Shown: one piece after another, positions 22,640-31,432 of the stretch | How positions within the stretch are numbered: the first letter of the stretch is position 1 | Layout: every line of letters begins with the position of its first letter | Origin: Chloroflexota bacterium | GTDB taxonomy: Bacteria > Chloroflexota > UBA11872 | DNA: 48,203 bases | Direction: 5' to 3' | Assembly: GCA_028873795.1 (NCBI GenBank) | Contig: JAPPNP010000064.1 | Coordinates: forward strand, 1-48,203 | The notes under the pieces: model-generated | Seen by the model: only the letters and a program-made list of their open reading frames with translations | What the model was told of the DNA's origin: nothing | The model's database searches: none | Translations under genes and position numbers: made by a program

Positions 22640-24022
22640 ATGCGTGCTGCCGTGAGCTCCCTCGTCCGACCGTATCCGGGACGCCTTGTCCTCATCCTGC
22701 TGTTGGCGCTTGCCATCCCGCTGCTGATCCCGAATGTGGCGCGCGCCGCAGTGTCGGAAGAGGCGACGTTCGTCTTCAACACGTTCGCGTTCCTGATTTG
22801 GGGAGCGCTGGTGATGTTCATGTGCGCGGGCTTCACCATGCTCGAATCCGGGTCGGTACGCACCAAGAACGCCTCGATGATCTGCCTCAAGAACATCGGC
22901 ATCTATTCCATCGCCGGACTCGCATACTTCATCGTCGGCTACAACCTGATGTACGTGGACGTCGGCTCGGTGATCGGTTCGTTCACGTTCCTCTACGGAC
23001 CGTCGAGCGCCGAGCTTGACTTGCTCGGCGGCGATGACGGCGCGGTTTCCAGCGTCGTTGCCAACGGCTACTCGTCCATGTCCGACTGGTTCTTCCAGAT
23101 GGTGTTCGTGGCGACCGCTGCTTCAATCGTGTCGGGCGCGTTGGCCGAACGGGTCAAGATGTGGTCGTTCTTTCTGTTCACGCTGCTGCTGACGGCCTTC
23201 ATTTACCCCATCGTGGGCGCGTGGACGTGGGGCGGCGGTTGGCTGTCCGAGATGGGATTTCAGGACTTCGCCGGTTCCACCATCGTCCACAGCGTGGGCG
23301 GCTGGGCGGCCCTGGCCGGGATCCTGGTCGTGGGGCCGCGGCTGGGCAAGTTCCGCAAGGACGGCACCGCCCGCGCGACTCCGCCCTCGAACATTCTGAT
23401 CGTGACGCTGGGCGTGTTCATCCTCTGGCTCGGGTGGTTCGGGTTCAACGGCGGCTCGCAGCTGGCCTTGGGCAGCGCCTTCGACGCCGTGGCTATGAGC
23501 CACGTGCTGGTGAACACCAACCTGGCGGCGGCGGCGGGCGTCGTGGCCGCGATCGCGATCTCACGCTCGGTCATGGGGCGGACGGACCTTTTCGTCGGTC
23601 TCAACGGCGCCATTGCCGGTCTGGTTTCGATCACCGCGGGCCCTGATATCGTTGAGCACTACTGGGCCATCATCATCGGCGCCATTGGCGCGGTTCTGTG
23701 CACCCTCGGGCTCAAGCTGCTGGAAAAGCTGAAGCTGGACGATGTGGTCGGGGCCGTTCCCGCCCACCTCTTCGCCGGTATTTGGGGAACCCTGGCCGCG
23801 GCGATTGTCGGCGGCGCCATGTTCCACGTGCAGCTGATCGGCGTGCTGGCCGTGGCCGCCTTCGTGTTTGTGGTCTCCTACCTCGTGTGGCGCCTTATCG
23901 ACCTGACGATCAGCGCCCGCGTATCGCGCCAGGTCGAGCAACTGGGCCAGGACGCCGGGGAGCTGGGAATCGAGGCTTACCCCGAATTCGTCCTCATGCC
24001 GGAGGAGTTCGACGAAGACTAG
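22640..24022 (+). CDS. amt: Ammonium transporter
   Basis: 460 residues. An N-terminal cleaved-type signal helix (about 10-35, ending ARAAVSEE) and roughly eleven membrane helices. Amt hallmarks: GFTMLESGSVRTKN, DFAGSTIVHSVGG with the first pore histidine, WFGFNGGSQLAL, and GAVPAHLFAGIWGTLAA with the second. The C-terminal tail is cytoplasmic and acidic (VLMPEEFDED). GAAGGA lies 6 bases before the ATG; an in-frame GTG 18 codons upstream would spoil the signal helix. No glnK/PII gene is adjacent, which is unusual. It lies between ATP-grasp and alpha-E genes, all on one strand. An AT-rich patch near 22590 may hold a promoter. Confidence 0.93.
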   Translation: MRAAVSSLVRPYPGRLVLILLLALAIPLLIPNVARAAVSEEATFVFNTFAFLIWGALVMFMCAGFTMLESGSVRTKNASMICLKNIGIYSIAGLAYFIVGYNLMYVDVGSVIGSFTFLYGPSSAELDLLGGDDGAVSSVVANGYSSMSDWFFQMVFVATAASIVSGALAERVKMWSFFLFTLLLTAFIYPIVGAWTWGGGWLSEMGFQDFAGSTIVHSVGGWAALAGILVVGPRLGKFRKDGTARATPPSNILIVTLGVFILWLGWFGFNGGSQLALGSAFDAVAMSHVLVNTNLAAAAGVVAAIAISRSVMGRTDLFVGLNGAIAGLVSITAGPDIVEHYWAIIIGAIGAVLCTLGLKLLEKLKLDDVVGAVPAHLFAGIWGTLAAAIVGGAMFHVQLIGVLAVAAFVFVVSYLVWRLIDLTISARVSRQVEQLGQDAGELGIEAYPEFVLMPEEFDED

Positions 24023-24032
24023 ACCGGTTGGA

Positions 24033-24057
24033 CGCCCGCCGCTCGCGGCGGCGGGCG
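24033..24057 (+). terminator. GC-rich hairpin after the ammonium transporter gene
   Basis: Perfect 10-base arms CGCCCGCCGC and GCGGCGGGCG around TCGCG, 10 bases after the amt stop. No T-tract follows, so it may attenuate rather than end transcription into the alpha-E gene. Confidence 0.5.
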
Positions 24058-24104
24058 CCGGCCGGCCGCGGCGTGACCGTCGCGAGTAGTCGGGCCTAAG
24101 TCGC

Positions 24105-25073
24105 ATGCTGGTGCGGAGCGCTCAGGGTCTCTACTGGATGAGCCGCTACCTGGAGCGCGCCCGGCGGCTCTGCCGGCTGCTGCAGTTGCAGACGGAGTCC
24201 CTGGTCGACCGGCCCGCTCGCGAGATTCACTTCGGCTGGAGCCGGATCTATGCGAGCGTCAATCGAAATCCGCCGGCTGGGCGCATCGAGCTGCTCGGCA
24301 GCGACGACTACACCCTGGCCGACTCCTACACGCTGGCCGGCGACCTGACGTTCGAACGCTCCAATCCCGACTCGGTGTGGAGCTGTTTCGACCAGGGGCG
24401 GGAAAACGCCCGTCAGATTCGTCAATCCATCAGCACGCCGATGTGGACCCAATTGAACCTGGCCTACCTGCGCCTCCAGGCGTTGGAGATGCCGGATATC
24501 TGGGCGATCTCACCCGAGAGCTTCTATGCCGACACGGTGGCGCAGATCGACACCTTCGTGGGAGTGGCGGCCGCCACGATGTACCGGGGCGAAGGCTGGC
24601 GCTTCATGCAACTCGGGCGATTCATCGAGCGGGCGCAACTGCTTGCCGCCGTGCTCGTGGCGCAGCTCACCGCGGAGCAGGAGGTCGAAGAGGCTTCAGA
24701 TGCGGATTGGACCGGCTTGCTGCGCCTCTGCCACGCGGTCGAGGTCTACAACCGCCGCTTCAGCGTGGCGGTGCAGCCGCGCCAGGTGCTGGACCTGCTG
24801 GTCACCGACCCGCGTCTGCCGGACTCGCTGGGCCGATCGATTGACCGGGCCGGGGAGGAGATCGAGGCGATCGGCCCGGGTCCCGACCCGGACTCCAGCG
24901 GCGCGCTGCAACGCCTGGCCGGTCGAATCGGCGGCGTCGTTCACTACCAATGGCCCGATCATGACGACTGCCACGCGCTCCTCGACCAGGTGCGCACCCA
25001 CTGCTATGAGCTTCACGATCGGGTGGCGACCGCGTACTTCGACTATGCGATCGAAGACGCCCCCGCGAACTGA
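24105..25073 (+). CDS. Alpha-E domain protein (DUF403)
   Basis: 322 residues, all-helical. The start (LVRSAQGLYWMSRYLERARRL) and the motifs SIDRAGEEIEAIG, MWTQLNLAYLRL and GWRFMQLGRFIERAQLL are typical of the alpha-E family, whose members carry a conserved Glu-rich helical core. Function is unknown, but it almost always accompanies circularly permuted ATP-grasp and transglutaminase proteins. No strong ribosome-binding site is seen at the ATG. The stop codon overlaps the next ATG by one base (TGATG). Confidence 0.92.
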   Translation: MLVRSAQGLYWMSRYLERARRLCRLLQLQTESLVDRPAREIHFGWSRIYASVNRNPPAGRIELLGSDDYTLADSYTLAGDLTFERSNPDSVWSCFDQGRENARQIRQSISTPMWTQLNLAYLRLQALEMPDIWAISPESFYADTVAQIDTFVGVAAATMYRGEGWRFMQLGRFIERAQLLAAVLVAQLTAEQEVEEASDADWTGLLRLCHAVEVYNRRFSVAVQPRQVLDLLVTDPRLPDSLGRSIDRAGEEIEAIGPGPDPDSSGALQRLAGRIGGVVHYQWPDHDDCHALLDQVRTHCYELHDRVATAYFDYAIEDAPAN

Positions 25074-25936
25074 TGGACGGCGCGTCGTTCGCGATCGAGC
25101 ACGTCACTCGCTACCACTATTCGTCGCCCGTCATTGGCTGCGTGATGTCGCTGTGCCTCAAGCCGTGCGACGACGCCGGCCAGCGGCTGCTGGAATTCGA
25201 CATCGACACCGACCCTCCAGCTCCGGTGAACGAGGAGCGGGACAGCTTTGCCAACACGAAGCACGTGCTCAACGTCCATCGGGACCATGAATCCCTCGCC
25301 ATCACCGCTCGCTCGCGCGTCGATTCGGCGCCGCCGGCCACGCTGCCGGAATCGCTGGGTGCGAGCGCCTGGGACGAGATTCGTCAATGGCGAGACTCGT
25401 TCACGCTCTGGGACTTCACCCGGCCCAGCGCGCTGACCGAGCCCTCGCCGGCGCTTGCGGCCCTCACGGCTCGACTCGGCATCGAGCCGGCAGGCGATCC
25501 GCTGCACGCCGTGCAACGGCTCTCGAACACCCTCTACCGCAGCTTCGACTATGTGCCGGGCAGCACGACCGCGGTTTCGCCGGTCGACCACATCCTGGAA
25601 ACCGGCCGCGGAGTCTGCCAGGACTACGCCCACGCCATGATTGCCATTGCGCGCTCCTGGGGGGTGCCGACGCGCTATGTGTCCGGCTACCTCTACGAGC
25701 CCGAACCGGACGGGGCCGCGCACTCCGCCAGCCACGCCTGGGTCGAGTGCCTGCTGCCCGATCTGGGCTGGGTCGGATTCGACGCGACCAACGACAGTCT
25801 CGCCGGTCCGGACCACATCCGGCTGGCGGTTGGGCGGGACTATCGCGACGTGGCCCCGACCAGCGGCATCTTTCGCGGCGGCGGCGAGAGCCGCATCGAG
25901 GTCGAGGTGCGGGTCCGTCCCCATCAGCCAGGCTGA
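25073..25936 (+). CDS. Transglutaminase-like cysteine peptidase
   Basis: 287 residues. An N-terminal beta domain with FAIEHVTRYHYSSPV (bacterial transglutaminase N-terminal region) is followed by a papain-like transglutaminase core with C182 in GRGVCQDYAHAMI, H221 in SHAWVECLLPDLGW and D237 in FDATND, the complete catalytic triad. No signal peptide, so it acts in the cytoplasm. In the ATP-grasp/alpha-E context such proteins are predicted to hydrolyse or transfer peptides. It overlaps the alpha-E gene by one base and is the last gene of the unit. Confidence 0.93.
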   Translation: MDGASFAIEHVTRYHYSSPVIGCVMSLCLKPCDDAGQRLLEFDIDTDPPAPVNEERDSFANTKHVLNVHRDHESLAITARSRVDSAPPATLPESLGASAWDEIRQWRDSFTLWDFTRPSALTEPSPALAALTARLGIEPAGDPLHAVQRLSNTLYRSFDYVPGSTTAVSPVDHILETGRGVCQDYAHAMIAIARSWGVPTRYVSGYLYEPEPDGAAHSASHAWVECLLPDLGWVGFDATNDSLAGPDHIRLAVGRDYRDVAPTSGIFRGGGESRIEVEVRVRPHQPG

Positions 25937-26060
25937 CCGGCGCCGCAGGGGAAAGGCGCGCAGGACCGGGAAGTGGGTTGTCATGGAGTGCGAGTGCGGC
26001 ACGGCGACCGGCAAAGGAGTGATGTACGAGGCTCGTGGTTCGGTCGGAGGAGGATTGGGG

Positions 26061-26090
26061 GTGGATTCCCGCCTCCGCGGGAATGACGGA
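26061..26090. repeat. Short dispersed palindromic repeat, copy 2
   Basis: Same 30-base element as at 9611, with C for T in the loop (ATTCCCGC-CTCC-GCGGGAAT). It lies between the transglutaminase gene and uvrD and could act as a terminator-like hairpin between the two units. Confidence 0.7.
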
Positions 26091-26136
26091 CCAACGTGAC
26101 CCTCCGCCTGCGATCGGGGTGACGGCGCTCGGCTCG

Positions 26137-26142
26137 TAGAAT
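26137..26142 (+). promoter_or_regulatory. -10 box of uvrD, possibly leaderless
   Basis: TAGAAT ends only 5 bases before the ATG at 26148. If it is the -10 box, transcription would start at or next to the start codon. There is no ribosome-binding site in front of the ATG, which fits a leaderless mRNA. Confidence 0.45.
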
Positions 26143-26147
26143 TGGAC

Positions 26148-28373
26148 ATGCAGCGGGGGTCCCAATCCGACGAGCGCTCGGCGCACGACGATCGGTCGAC
26201 TGACGGATTGAATCCGCAGCAACGGACGGCGGTCGAGCACCTCATGGGGCCGCTGCTCGTCTTTGCCGGCGCCGGCACGGGCAAGACGCGCGTCATCACG
26301 CATCGCGTGGCCAAGCTAATCGAGCACGGCGTGGCCCCGTGGCACATCCTCGCCGTTACCTTCACCAACAAGGCGGCGAATGAGATGCGCGAGCGCATCA
26401 TCCAATTGGTGGGACCCGCGGCAGGCGGGGTCAACGTCGGCACGTTCCACAGCCAGAGTCTGCGGATCCTGCGTCGCGACTTTCATCGCATCGGCTGGGA
26501 GTCGGATTTTTCGATCTACGACGCCACGGACCAGCTCCGGGCGGTGAAGCAGGCCATGACGGACTTGGAAATGCCGCTGACGACGATCAGCCCGCAGGCC
26601 GTGCGGAACGAGATTTCCCGGGCAAAGGACGAGCTGGCGACGCCGCATGAATACGCGGAGCGCGCCGAGGGGTTCTTCCAGGAAACCACGGCGACCATTT
26701 ATCACCGCTACCAGCGGATATTGCGGGATGCGCAGGCGGTCGACTTCGGCGACATGATTGCCTACGCCGTGCGCATCCTGCGGGAGTCGCCCGAGGCGCG
26801 AGCGGCCTACCACGACCGGTTCCGCTTCATCCTGGTCGACGAATACCAGGACACGAACCGCGCGCAGTACTACATCATCCGCGAGCTTGCCGCCGGTCAC
26901 GGCAACGTGTGCGTGGTGGGCGACGACGACCAGAGCATCTACTCGTGGCGTGGGGCCGACATTCGCAACATCCTGGAATTCGAGCAGCAATTCCCCGCCG
27001 CGTCGGTGGTGCGGCTGGAGCGCAACTATCGCTCGACGAAGCGGATTCTCGAGGCCGCGAACGAGGTGATCTCGAAGCTCGACCGGCGCGCTCCCAAGAC
27101 GCTGTGGACGGATCGGGACGACGGCGATGCGCTGGGCATCATCGAAGCCCTGGACGAGGAAGACGAGGCGCGCCAAGTCCTCGAGGTCGTTCGCAAGCTG
27201 GGCGCGGATCACGAGGTGGCGCGGCGGGACATCGCGATCATGTACCGCACGAACGCGCAGTCGCGGGCGTTCGAGGAGCTTTTCGTGCGGCTGGGCGTGC
27301 CCTACCAGCTCGTCGGCGCAACGGAGTTCTACAACCGCAAGGAGGTGCGCGACGTTTTGGCGTATCTGCGCGCGGTTGCCAATCCGCGCGATCTGCTCAG
27401 CTTCGAGCGCATCGCCAATGTGCCGCGGCGCGGGATCGGCGCCACCACATTGAAGCATCTCCGCACGTGGGCGGAGCAAACGGGGATGGCCCCGGGTGAG
27501 CTGGTGCGCTGGCTGTCGCAGCAGGCCGAAACGCCCGATGCCGTGGAGGCGGATGTGCCGCTGGCCGGCCGCGCGCGCCGCGCGCTGACCGAGCTGGGCC
27601 GGGTGATGCGGAAGCTCGACTTGCTGGCCGCGGAGCTCCCGGTGGGGAGCCTGATCAATGCGGTCGTGCAGGAAACCGGATACGACGACGTGCTGGACAA
27701 CGATCCGGACCGCCCGGAAGAGCGCTGGGAGAACGTGGTGGAGCTGGCCGCCGCGGCAAGCAAGTACGACGAATTCGACGCCCGTGAGGGCTTGCAGCGC
27801 TTTCTATACGAGGCGGCGCTGGTTTCCGAAGTCGACAACCTGGCGGAGCAAACCGAAGCGATCACCATGCTCACCTACCACGCCGCGAAGGGGCTGGAAT
27901 TCGGCGTGGTTTTCATGACGGGTATGGAGGAGGAGCTGTTTCCCCATATCCGATCCCAAGACGACCCGGACCAGATGGAGGAAGAGCGGCGCCTCGCCTA
28001 CGTGGGCATCACCCGGGCCGAGGACCGGCTCTTCATGTCCTACGCGCGGTTTCGGTCTGGCTGGGGTACGCCGGTGCGCTTTCCGTCGCGGTTTCTCAAC
28101 GATATTCCGCCCGAGCATCTGGTGTATGAGCGGCGCTTGAGCGAGCAACCCGGCCTCCCAACCGTCGCGCCGGTGACATCCGAAGCCGAGTCGCGGACGC
28201 CGACGGAGCGTAGCTTTCGGGACGGCCAGAAGGTGCGCCATCGGGTCTTTGGCGATGGGCTGGTCGTGGCCGGCAAGATCACGCGCTTCGACGAAGAGGT
28301 GACGGTGATGTTCGAGACGGCGGGCCTCAAGCACCTGGCGGTCAACATGGCCAACCTGGAGGCTCTCAACTGA
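26148..28373 (+). CDS. uvrD: UvrD/PcrA-family superfamily 1 DNA helicase
   Basis: 741 residues. Motifs in order: LNPQQRTAVEH, Walker A AGAGTGKT (K46), TFTNKAANEMRERI, GTFHSQSLRILR, Walker B FILVDEYQDTNRAQ, VGDDDQSIYSWRGAD, LERNYRST, LTYHAAKGLEFGVVF and VGITRAEDRLFMSYA. This is a 3'-5' helicase of nucleotide excision/mismatch repair. The C-terminus has the Tudor-like PcrA tail (GQKVRHRVFGDGLVV). ATG 26148 is preferred; a TTG two codons upstream is in frame but overlaps the -10-like box. It is followed by the HAD gene with overlapping stop and start. Confidence 0.95.
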   Translation: MQRGSQSDERSAHDDRSTDGLNPQQRTAVEHLMGPLLVFAGAGTGKTRVITHRVAKLIEHGVAPWHILAVTFTNKAANEMRERIIQLVGPAAGGVNVGTFHSQSLRILRRDFHRIGWESDFSIYDATDQLRAVKQAMTDLEMPLTTISPQAVRNEISRAKDELATPHEYAERAEGFFQETTATIYHRYQRILRDAQAVDFGDMIAYAVRILRESPEARAAYHDRFRFILVDEYQDTNRAQYYIIRELAAGHGNVCVVGDDDQSIYSWRGADIRNILEFEQQFPAASVVRLERNYRSTKRILEAANEVISKLDRRAPKTLWTDRDDGDALGIIEALDEEDEARQVLEVVRKLGADHEVARRDIAIMYRTNAQSRAFEELFVRLGVPYQLVGATEFYNRKEVRDVLAYLRAVANPRDLLSFERIANVPRRGIGATTLKHLRTWAEQTGMAPGELVRWLSQQAETPDAVEADVPLAGRARRALTELGRVMRKLDLLAAELPVGSLINAVVQETGYDDVLDNDPDRPEERWENVVELAAAASKYDEFDAREGLQRFLYEAALVSEVDNLAEQTEAITMLTYHAAKGLEFGVVFMTGMEEELFPHIRSQDDPDQMEEERRLAYVGITRAEDRLFMSYARFRSGWGTPVRFPSRFLNDIPPEHLVYERRLSEQPGLPTVAPVTSEAESRTPTERSFRDGQKVRHRVFGDGLVVAGKITRFDEEVTVMFETAGLKHLAVNMANLEALN

Positions 28374-29044
28374 GCGGCGCCTACGCCGGTTGGTCGTTCA
28401 TCTTCGACTTCGACGGAACGGTGAGCCCGGCGGACATGGGCCACGTCATTTTCGACGCGCTGGCGAACCCGGAGTGGCGAGTCATCGACGACCGTTGGAT
28501 CCGGCGGGAGATCTCCACCAGCGTGCGGGCCCGCGCCCAATTCGATCTGGTGGATCCCGATCTCAGGGCCATGCACCGGCTCATCGACCGGCAGGCGGTC
28601 GATCCGGCATTCCCCGCGCTGGCGCGCGGCCTTCAGGGCGCCGGCGCCGAGGTGCGCATCGCCAGCGACGGCTTTGCGTTCTACATCAGCCGCATGCTGG
28701 CGGCAGCCGGTCTGGCCGATCTGCCCGTGGACTCGAATCGTCTCGAGGTGCGCCGCGGCGCCATCGTGCTCGACTTTCCGTACGAACAGGACGGCTGCGG
28801 GCACTGCGGTATGTGCAAGGCCCTGCCGGTGCGGCGGGCAAAGGCGCGCGGGCATCGCGCGGTTTACATCGGCGACGGTTACTCGGACCGATGCGCGGTC
28901 TCGGAAGCAGACGTAGTGTTCGCCAAGGACAGTCTGGAAGCTCACTGTCAGGCCAACGACATTCCTTACCATGCCTTCGCGAGTCTGTCCGACGTTCAGA
29001 CCTGGGTGAACCACCAAACGCCGATCGGCGAAAGCTGCCGCTGA
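28370..29044 (+). CDS. MtnX-like HAD phosphatase, probable CTG start
   Basis: 224 residues if read from CTG at 28370. The nucleophile motif FIFDFDGTV (D13, D15) lies before the first GTG/ATG in this frame (GTG 28421), so that start would remove the active site. GGAGG at 28358-28362 is 7 bases before CTG, whose last two bases are the first two of the uvrD stop codon (CTGA). Motif II/III: RIASDGFAFYIS; motif IV: YIGDGYSD. A Cys cluster, GCGHCGMCK, corresponds to the one in MtnX. It removes phosphate from a small molecule in MtnX-type proteins; here the target is unknown. Placement between a helicase and a ligase may suggest a DNA-linked role. Confidence 0.85.
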   Translation: MSGAYAGWSFIFDFDGTVSPADMGHVIFDALANPEWRVIDDRWIRREISTSVRARAQFDLVDPDLRAMHRLIDRQAVDPAFPALARGLQGAGAEVRIASDGFAFYISRMLAAAGLADLPVDSNRLEVRRGAIVLDFPYEQDGCGHCGMCKALPVRRAKARGHRAVYIGDGYSDRCAVSEADVVFAKDSLEAHCQANDIPYHAFASLSDVQTWVNHQTPIGESCR

Positions 29045-29045
29045 C

Positions 29046-30776
29046 GTGACCTTCCGCGAGCTTGCCGTCATCTTCGAGCGTCTCGACGAGATCTCCGCCC
29101 GCAACGCGATGATCGACATCCTGGCGGAGGTCTACGGCGCGGTTGGGCCGGAAGAAGCGGCGCAGTTGACCTACTTGATTCAGGGTCGATTGGTTCCCAA
29201 GTTCGTGGACCTCGAATTTGGCGTGGCCGGTCGGCTCATGATCGAGGCGCTGGCGCAGGCGTTCGACCGTGAGCCGGCGGACGTCGAGGCCGTGTCGCGC
29301 GAGACCGGCGACCTGGGCACGACGGCGGAACGGCTGACGGCTCATGAGGGGGCCGATCTCTCGGTGGGCGAGGTCTTCGAACGGCTACGGGAGGTGGCCG
29401 AGGCCGAAGGTCCGGGCTCGCAGGAACGCAAGGTGCAGGGCATCGCGGCCATCCTGCAGGAGCTGGACGCGCGCTCGAACCGCTACCTGCCCCGCATTCC
29501 GTTGGGCCGTCTGCGGCTGGGCGTGGGCGACCCCACGGTGATGGACGCGCTGTCGGTCGCCAAGGTCGGCGACAAATCGGAGCGCAAGGTGATCGAGCGC
29601 GCCTACAACCTCACCAGCGACCTGGGACTGGTCGCGCGCAACTATGTGGCCGAAGGTCGCGCCGCCATGGAGGCGGTCGCCGTGCGGGTGGGATATCCCG
29701 TGCGCATGGCCCAGGCCGAGCGCCTCTCCAGCGGGGCCGAGATCGTCGACAAGATCGGGCGCGCGGCCGTGGAGGCCAAGTACGACGGCTTTCGGGTGCA
29801 GATTCACCGCGACGGGTCGATGGTGCGCATCTACAGCCGCAACCTCGAAGACATGACGGGCATGTTTCCCGAGGTCACCGAAGCCGTGCTGGCGCAGGTG
29901 CGCGCCGAGCAGGCGATCTTCGAGGGCGAGGCGATGGGGATCGATCCCGACAGCGGCGAGTTTCTGCCCTTTCAGGTCACCATGTCGCGCAAGCGCAAGC
30001 ACGGGATCGAGGAAGCGGCGGCCAAGATGCCCTTGACCGTGCAGGCGTTCGACGTGCTCTACGACGGCGACGACGTGACCACGCTGTCATTCAGCGAGCG
30101 GCGGGAGCGGCTCCAGGCGCTGATCGGGCCCGGTGAGGGCATTGTGGTGTCCAAGGTGATCGAAACCGAGCTTCCAGCGCAAATTGACCAGTTCTTCGGC
30201 GTGCAGGTCGACGCGGGCCTCGAAGGCGTGCTGGCGAAACGGCTGGACGCTCCCTACGAGGCGGGCAAGCGCAACTTCAACTGGATCAAACTCAAGCGCA
30301 GCTACTCGGCGGCGCTGAACGACACCCTCGACTGCGTGCTGATCGGCTATTGGCGCGGTCGGGGCAAGCGCGCGGCCTGGGGCATCGGCGCGCTGCTGAG
30401 CGCGGTGTGGGACCCGGACAGCGAGAGCTACAAGACCATTGCGCGCATCGGCACCGGCTATTCGGATGAGGAGTGGGTGCGCATTCGGGAGATGCTCGAC
30501 GCGCACGCCGTGGACGAGCAACCGGCGTCGGTCGACTCGCACGTGACGCCGGACGTGTGGAGCGCGCCTACCTATGTCGTGGAGGTGCTGGCCGACGAGA
30601 TCACGCTCAGCCCCACGCACACCGCCGGACGGAGCGAGACCGAGCAGGGCATGGCGCTGCGCTTTCCGCGGGTGCTGAATTTCGTGCGCGAGGACAAGGA
30701 TCCCACCGACGCCACCACCGTTGCCGAAGCCAGGGCAATGTTCGAGCAGCAGACGGGGAAGGCCGGCGGGGGCTGA
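29046..30776 (+). CDS. lig: ATP-dependent DNA ligase, archaeal type
   Basis: 576 residues. An N-terminal DNA-binding domain (about 1-205) is followed by the adenylation domain with motif I EAKYDGFRVQIH (nucleophile K245), motif III RIYSRNLEDMT, IFEGEAMGID, QAFDVLYDGDDV and EGVLAKRLDAPY, then WIKLKRSY and an OB domain. This is the layout of archaeal/eukaryal replicative-type ligases, not the LigD or NAD-dependent form. Whether the genome also has NAD-dependent LigA cannot be seen. GTG start, one base after the HAD stop; the ribosome-binding site is weak, which fits translational coupling. Confidence 0.93.
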   Translation: MTFRELAVIFERLDEISARNAMIDILAEVYGAVGPEEAAQLTYLIQGRLVPKFVDLEFGVAGRLMIEALAQAFDREPADVEAVSRETGDLGTTAERLTAHEGADLSVGEVFERLREVAEAEGPGSQERKVQGIAAILQELDARSNRYLPRIPLGRLRLGVGDPTVMDALSVAKVGDKSERKVIERAYNLTSDLGLVARNYVAEGRAAMEAVAVRVGYPVRMAQAERLSSGAEIVDKIGRAAVEAKYDGFRVQIHRDGSMVRIYSRNLEDMTGMFPEVTEAVLAQVRAEQAIFEGEAMGIDPDSGEFLPFQVTMSRKRKHGIEEAAAKMPLTVQAFDVLYDGDDVTTLSFSERRERLQALIGPGEGIVVSKVIETELPAQIDQFFGVQVDAGLEGVLAKRLDAPYEAGKRNFNWIKLKRSYSAALNDTLDCVLIGYWRGRGKRAAWGIGALLSAVWDPDSESYKTIARIGTGYSDEEWVRIREMLDAHAVDEQPASVDSHVTPDVWSAPTYVVEVLADEITLSPTHTAGRSETEQGMALRFPRVLNFVREDKDPTDATTVAEARAMFEQQTGKAGGG

Positions 30777-30827
30777 GGGCGATTCGGCCCTTGCTGTTGA
30801 GTCCGAACGCTTTGTTGCACCGGGGTT

Positions 30828-30911
30828 GTCATTCCGAACGCAGTGAGGAATCTAGAGGCGTTATGCGTTCTCCCCTGCCCCTTAGATTCCTCGCCTGCGG
30901 CTCGGAATGAC
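30828..30911. repeat. Long palindromic repeat (MITE/REP-like), copy 1
   Basis: An imperfect inverted repeat about 84 bases long. The outer arms begin GTCATTCCGAACGCAG and end CGGAATGAC, and the inner parts are GAGGAATCTA and TTAGATTCCTC. The middle is variable. Near-identical copies are at 47989 and 48104. It lies between the ligase gene and a convergent VOC gene. Confidence 0.8.
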
Positions 30912-30945
30912 ATGGAAGGGGCGTTGTTTCTGTCTGACTCGCCGG

Positions 30946-31314
30946 TTACCTCTCCGCTGGCCGCTCCGGCTCGATCACGAGTGGGTGCTTGGGTTGGTAG
31001 ATGCCGATCCAGGCGTCGCCGGGCACTTCGATTCGCGTCGCGATGCCCCAGTCCTCCTCGTGGATCGGTTCGATCAGCTTGACGCCCTTGGCTTGCAGGC
31101 GGGCCACCGTGGCGTGAATGTCGTCGCAGAGCAGATGCAGCTCGTGGTCGCGGTCGCCGTCCTCCGGATGCAAGCCGACCTCGTTGGGCGGCAGCGCGAA
31201 GACGAGCCAGCCGTCGCCGGCGTTGACCCAGGGAAACTCGAGCACGTCGCGAAAGAAGGCCCGCGCGGCTTCGGCATCCTTGGTGAAGATCAGTGAATGG
31301 ACCCCAATGAACAT
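30946..31314 (-). CDS. VOC-superfamily glyoxalase-like protein
   Basis: 122 residues, a single VOC module pair: MFIGVHSLIFTKDAEAARAF, WLVFALPPNEVGLHPE, HELHLLCDDIHATVARLQAKG and GIATRIEVPGDAWIGIYQPKH. Family members bind divalent metals through His/Glu and act as lyases, dioxygenases or resistance proteins; substrate unknown. It is transcribed toward the ligase gene. No clear ribosome-binding site. Confidence 0.85.
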   Translation of the reverse strand: MFIGVHSLIFTKDAEAARAFFRDVLEFPWVNAGDGWLVFALPPNEVGLHPEDGDRDHELHLLCDDIHATVARLQAKGVKLIEPIHEEDWGIATRIEVPGDAWIGIYQPKHPLVIEPERPAER

Positions 31315-31432
31315 TCGTGTTTCTCCGAATCATCCGACCTGGCGTCCATCTTGCCCGACGGCTGAGTCCCTGTTGGCGCAGTCGATGTCCGGTTCAAGCT
31401 AGGCTGGATCCGCACGGGGGATGGAACGGCAG

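Noticed and set aside
30828-30911. CRISPR repeat
   Set aside because: The units are palindromes of about 84 bases with no regular short spacers and no cas genes are present.
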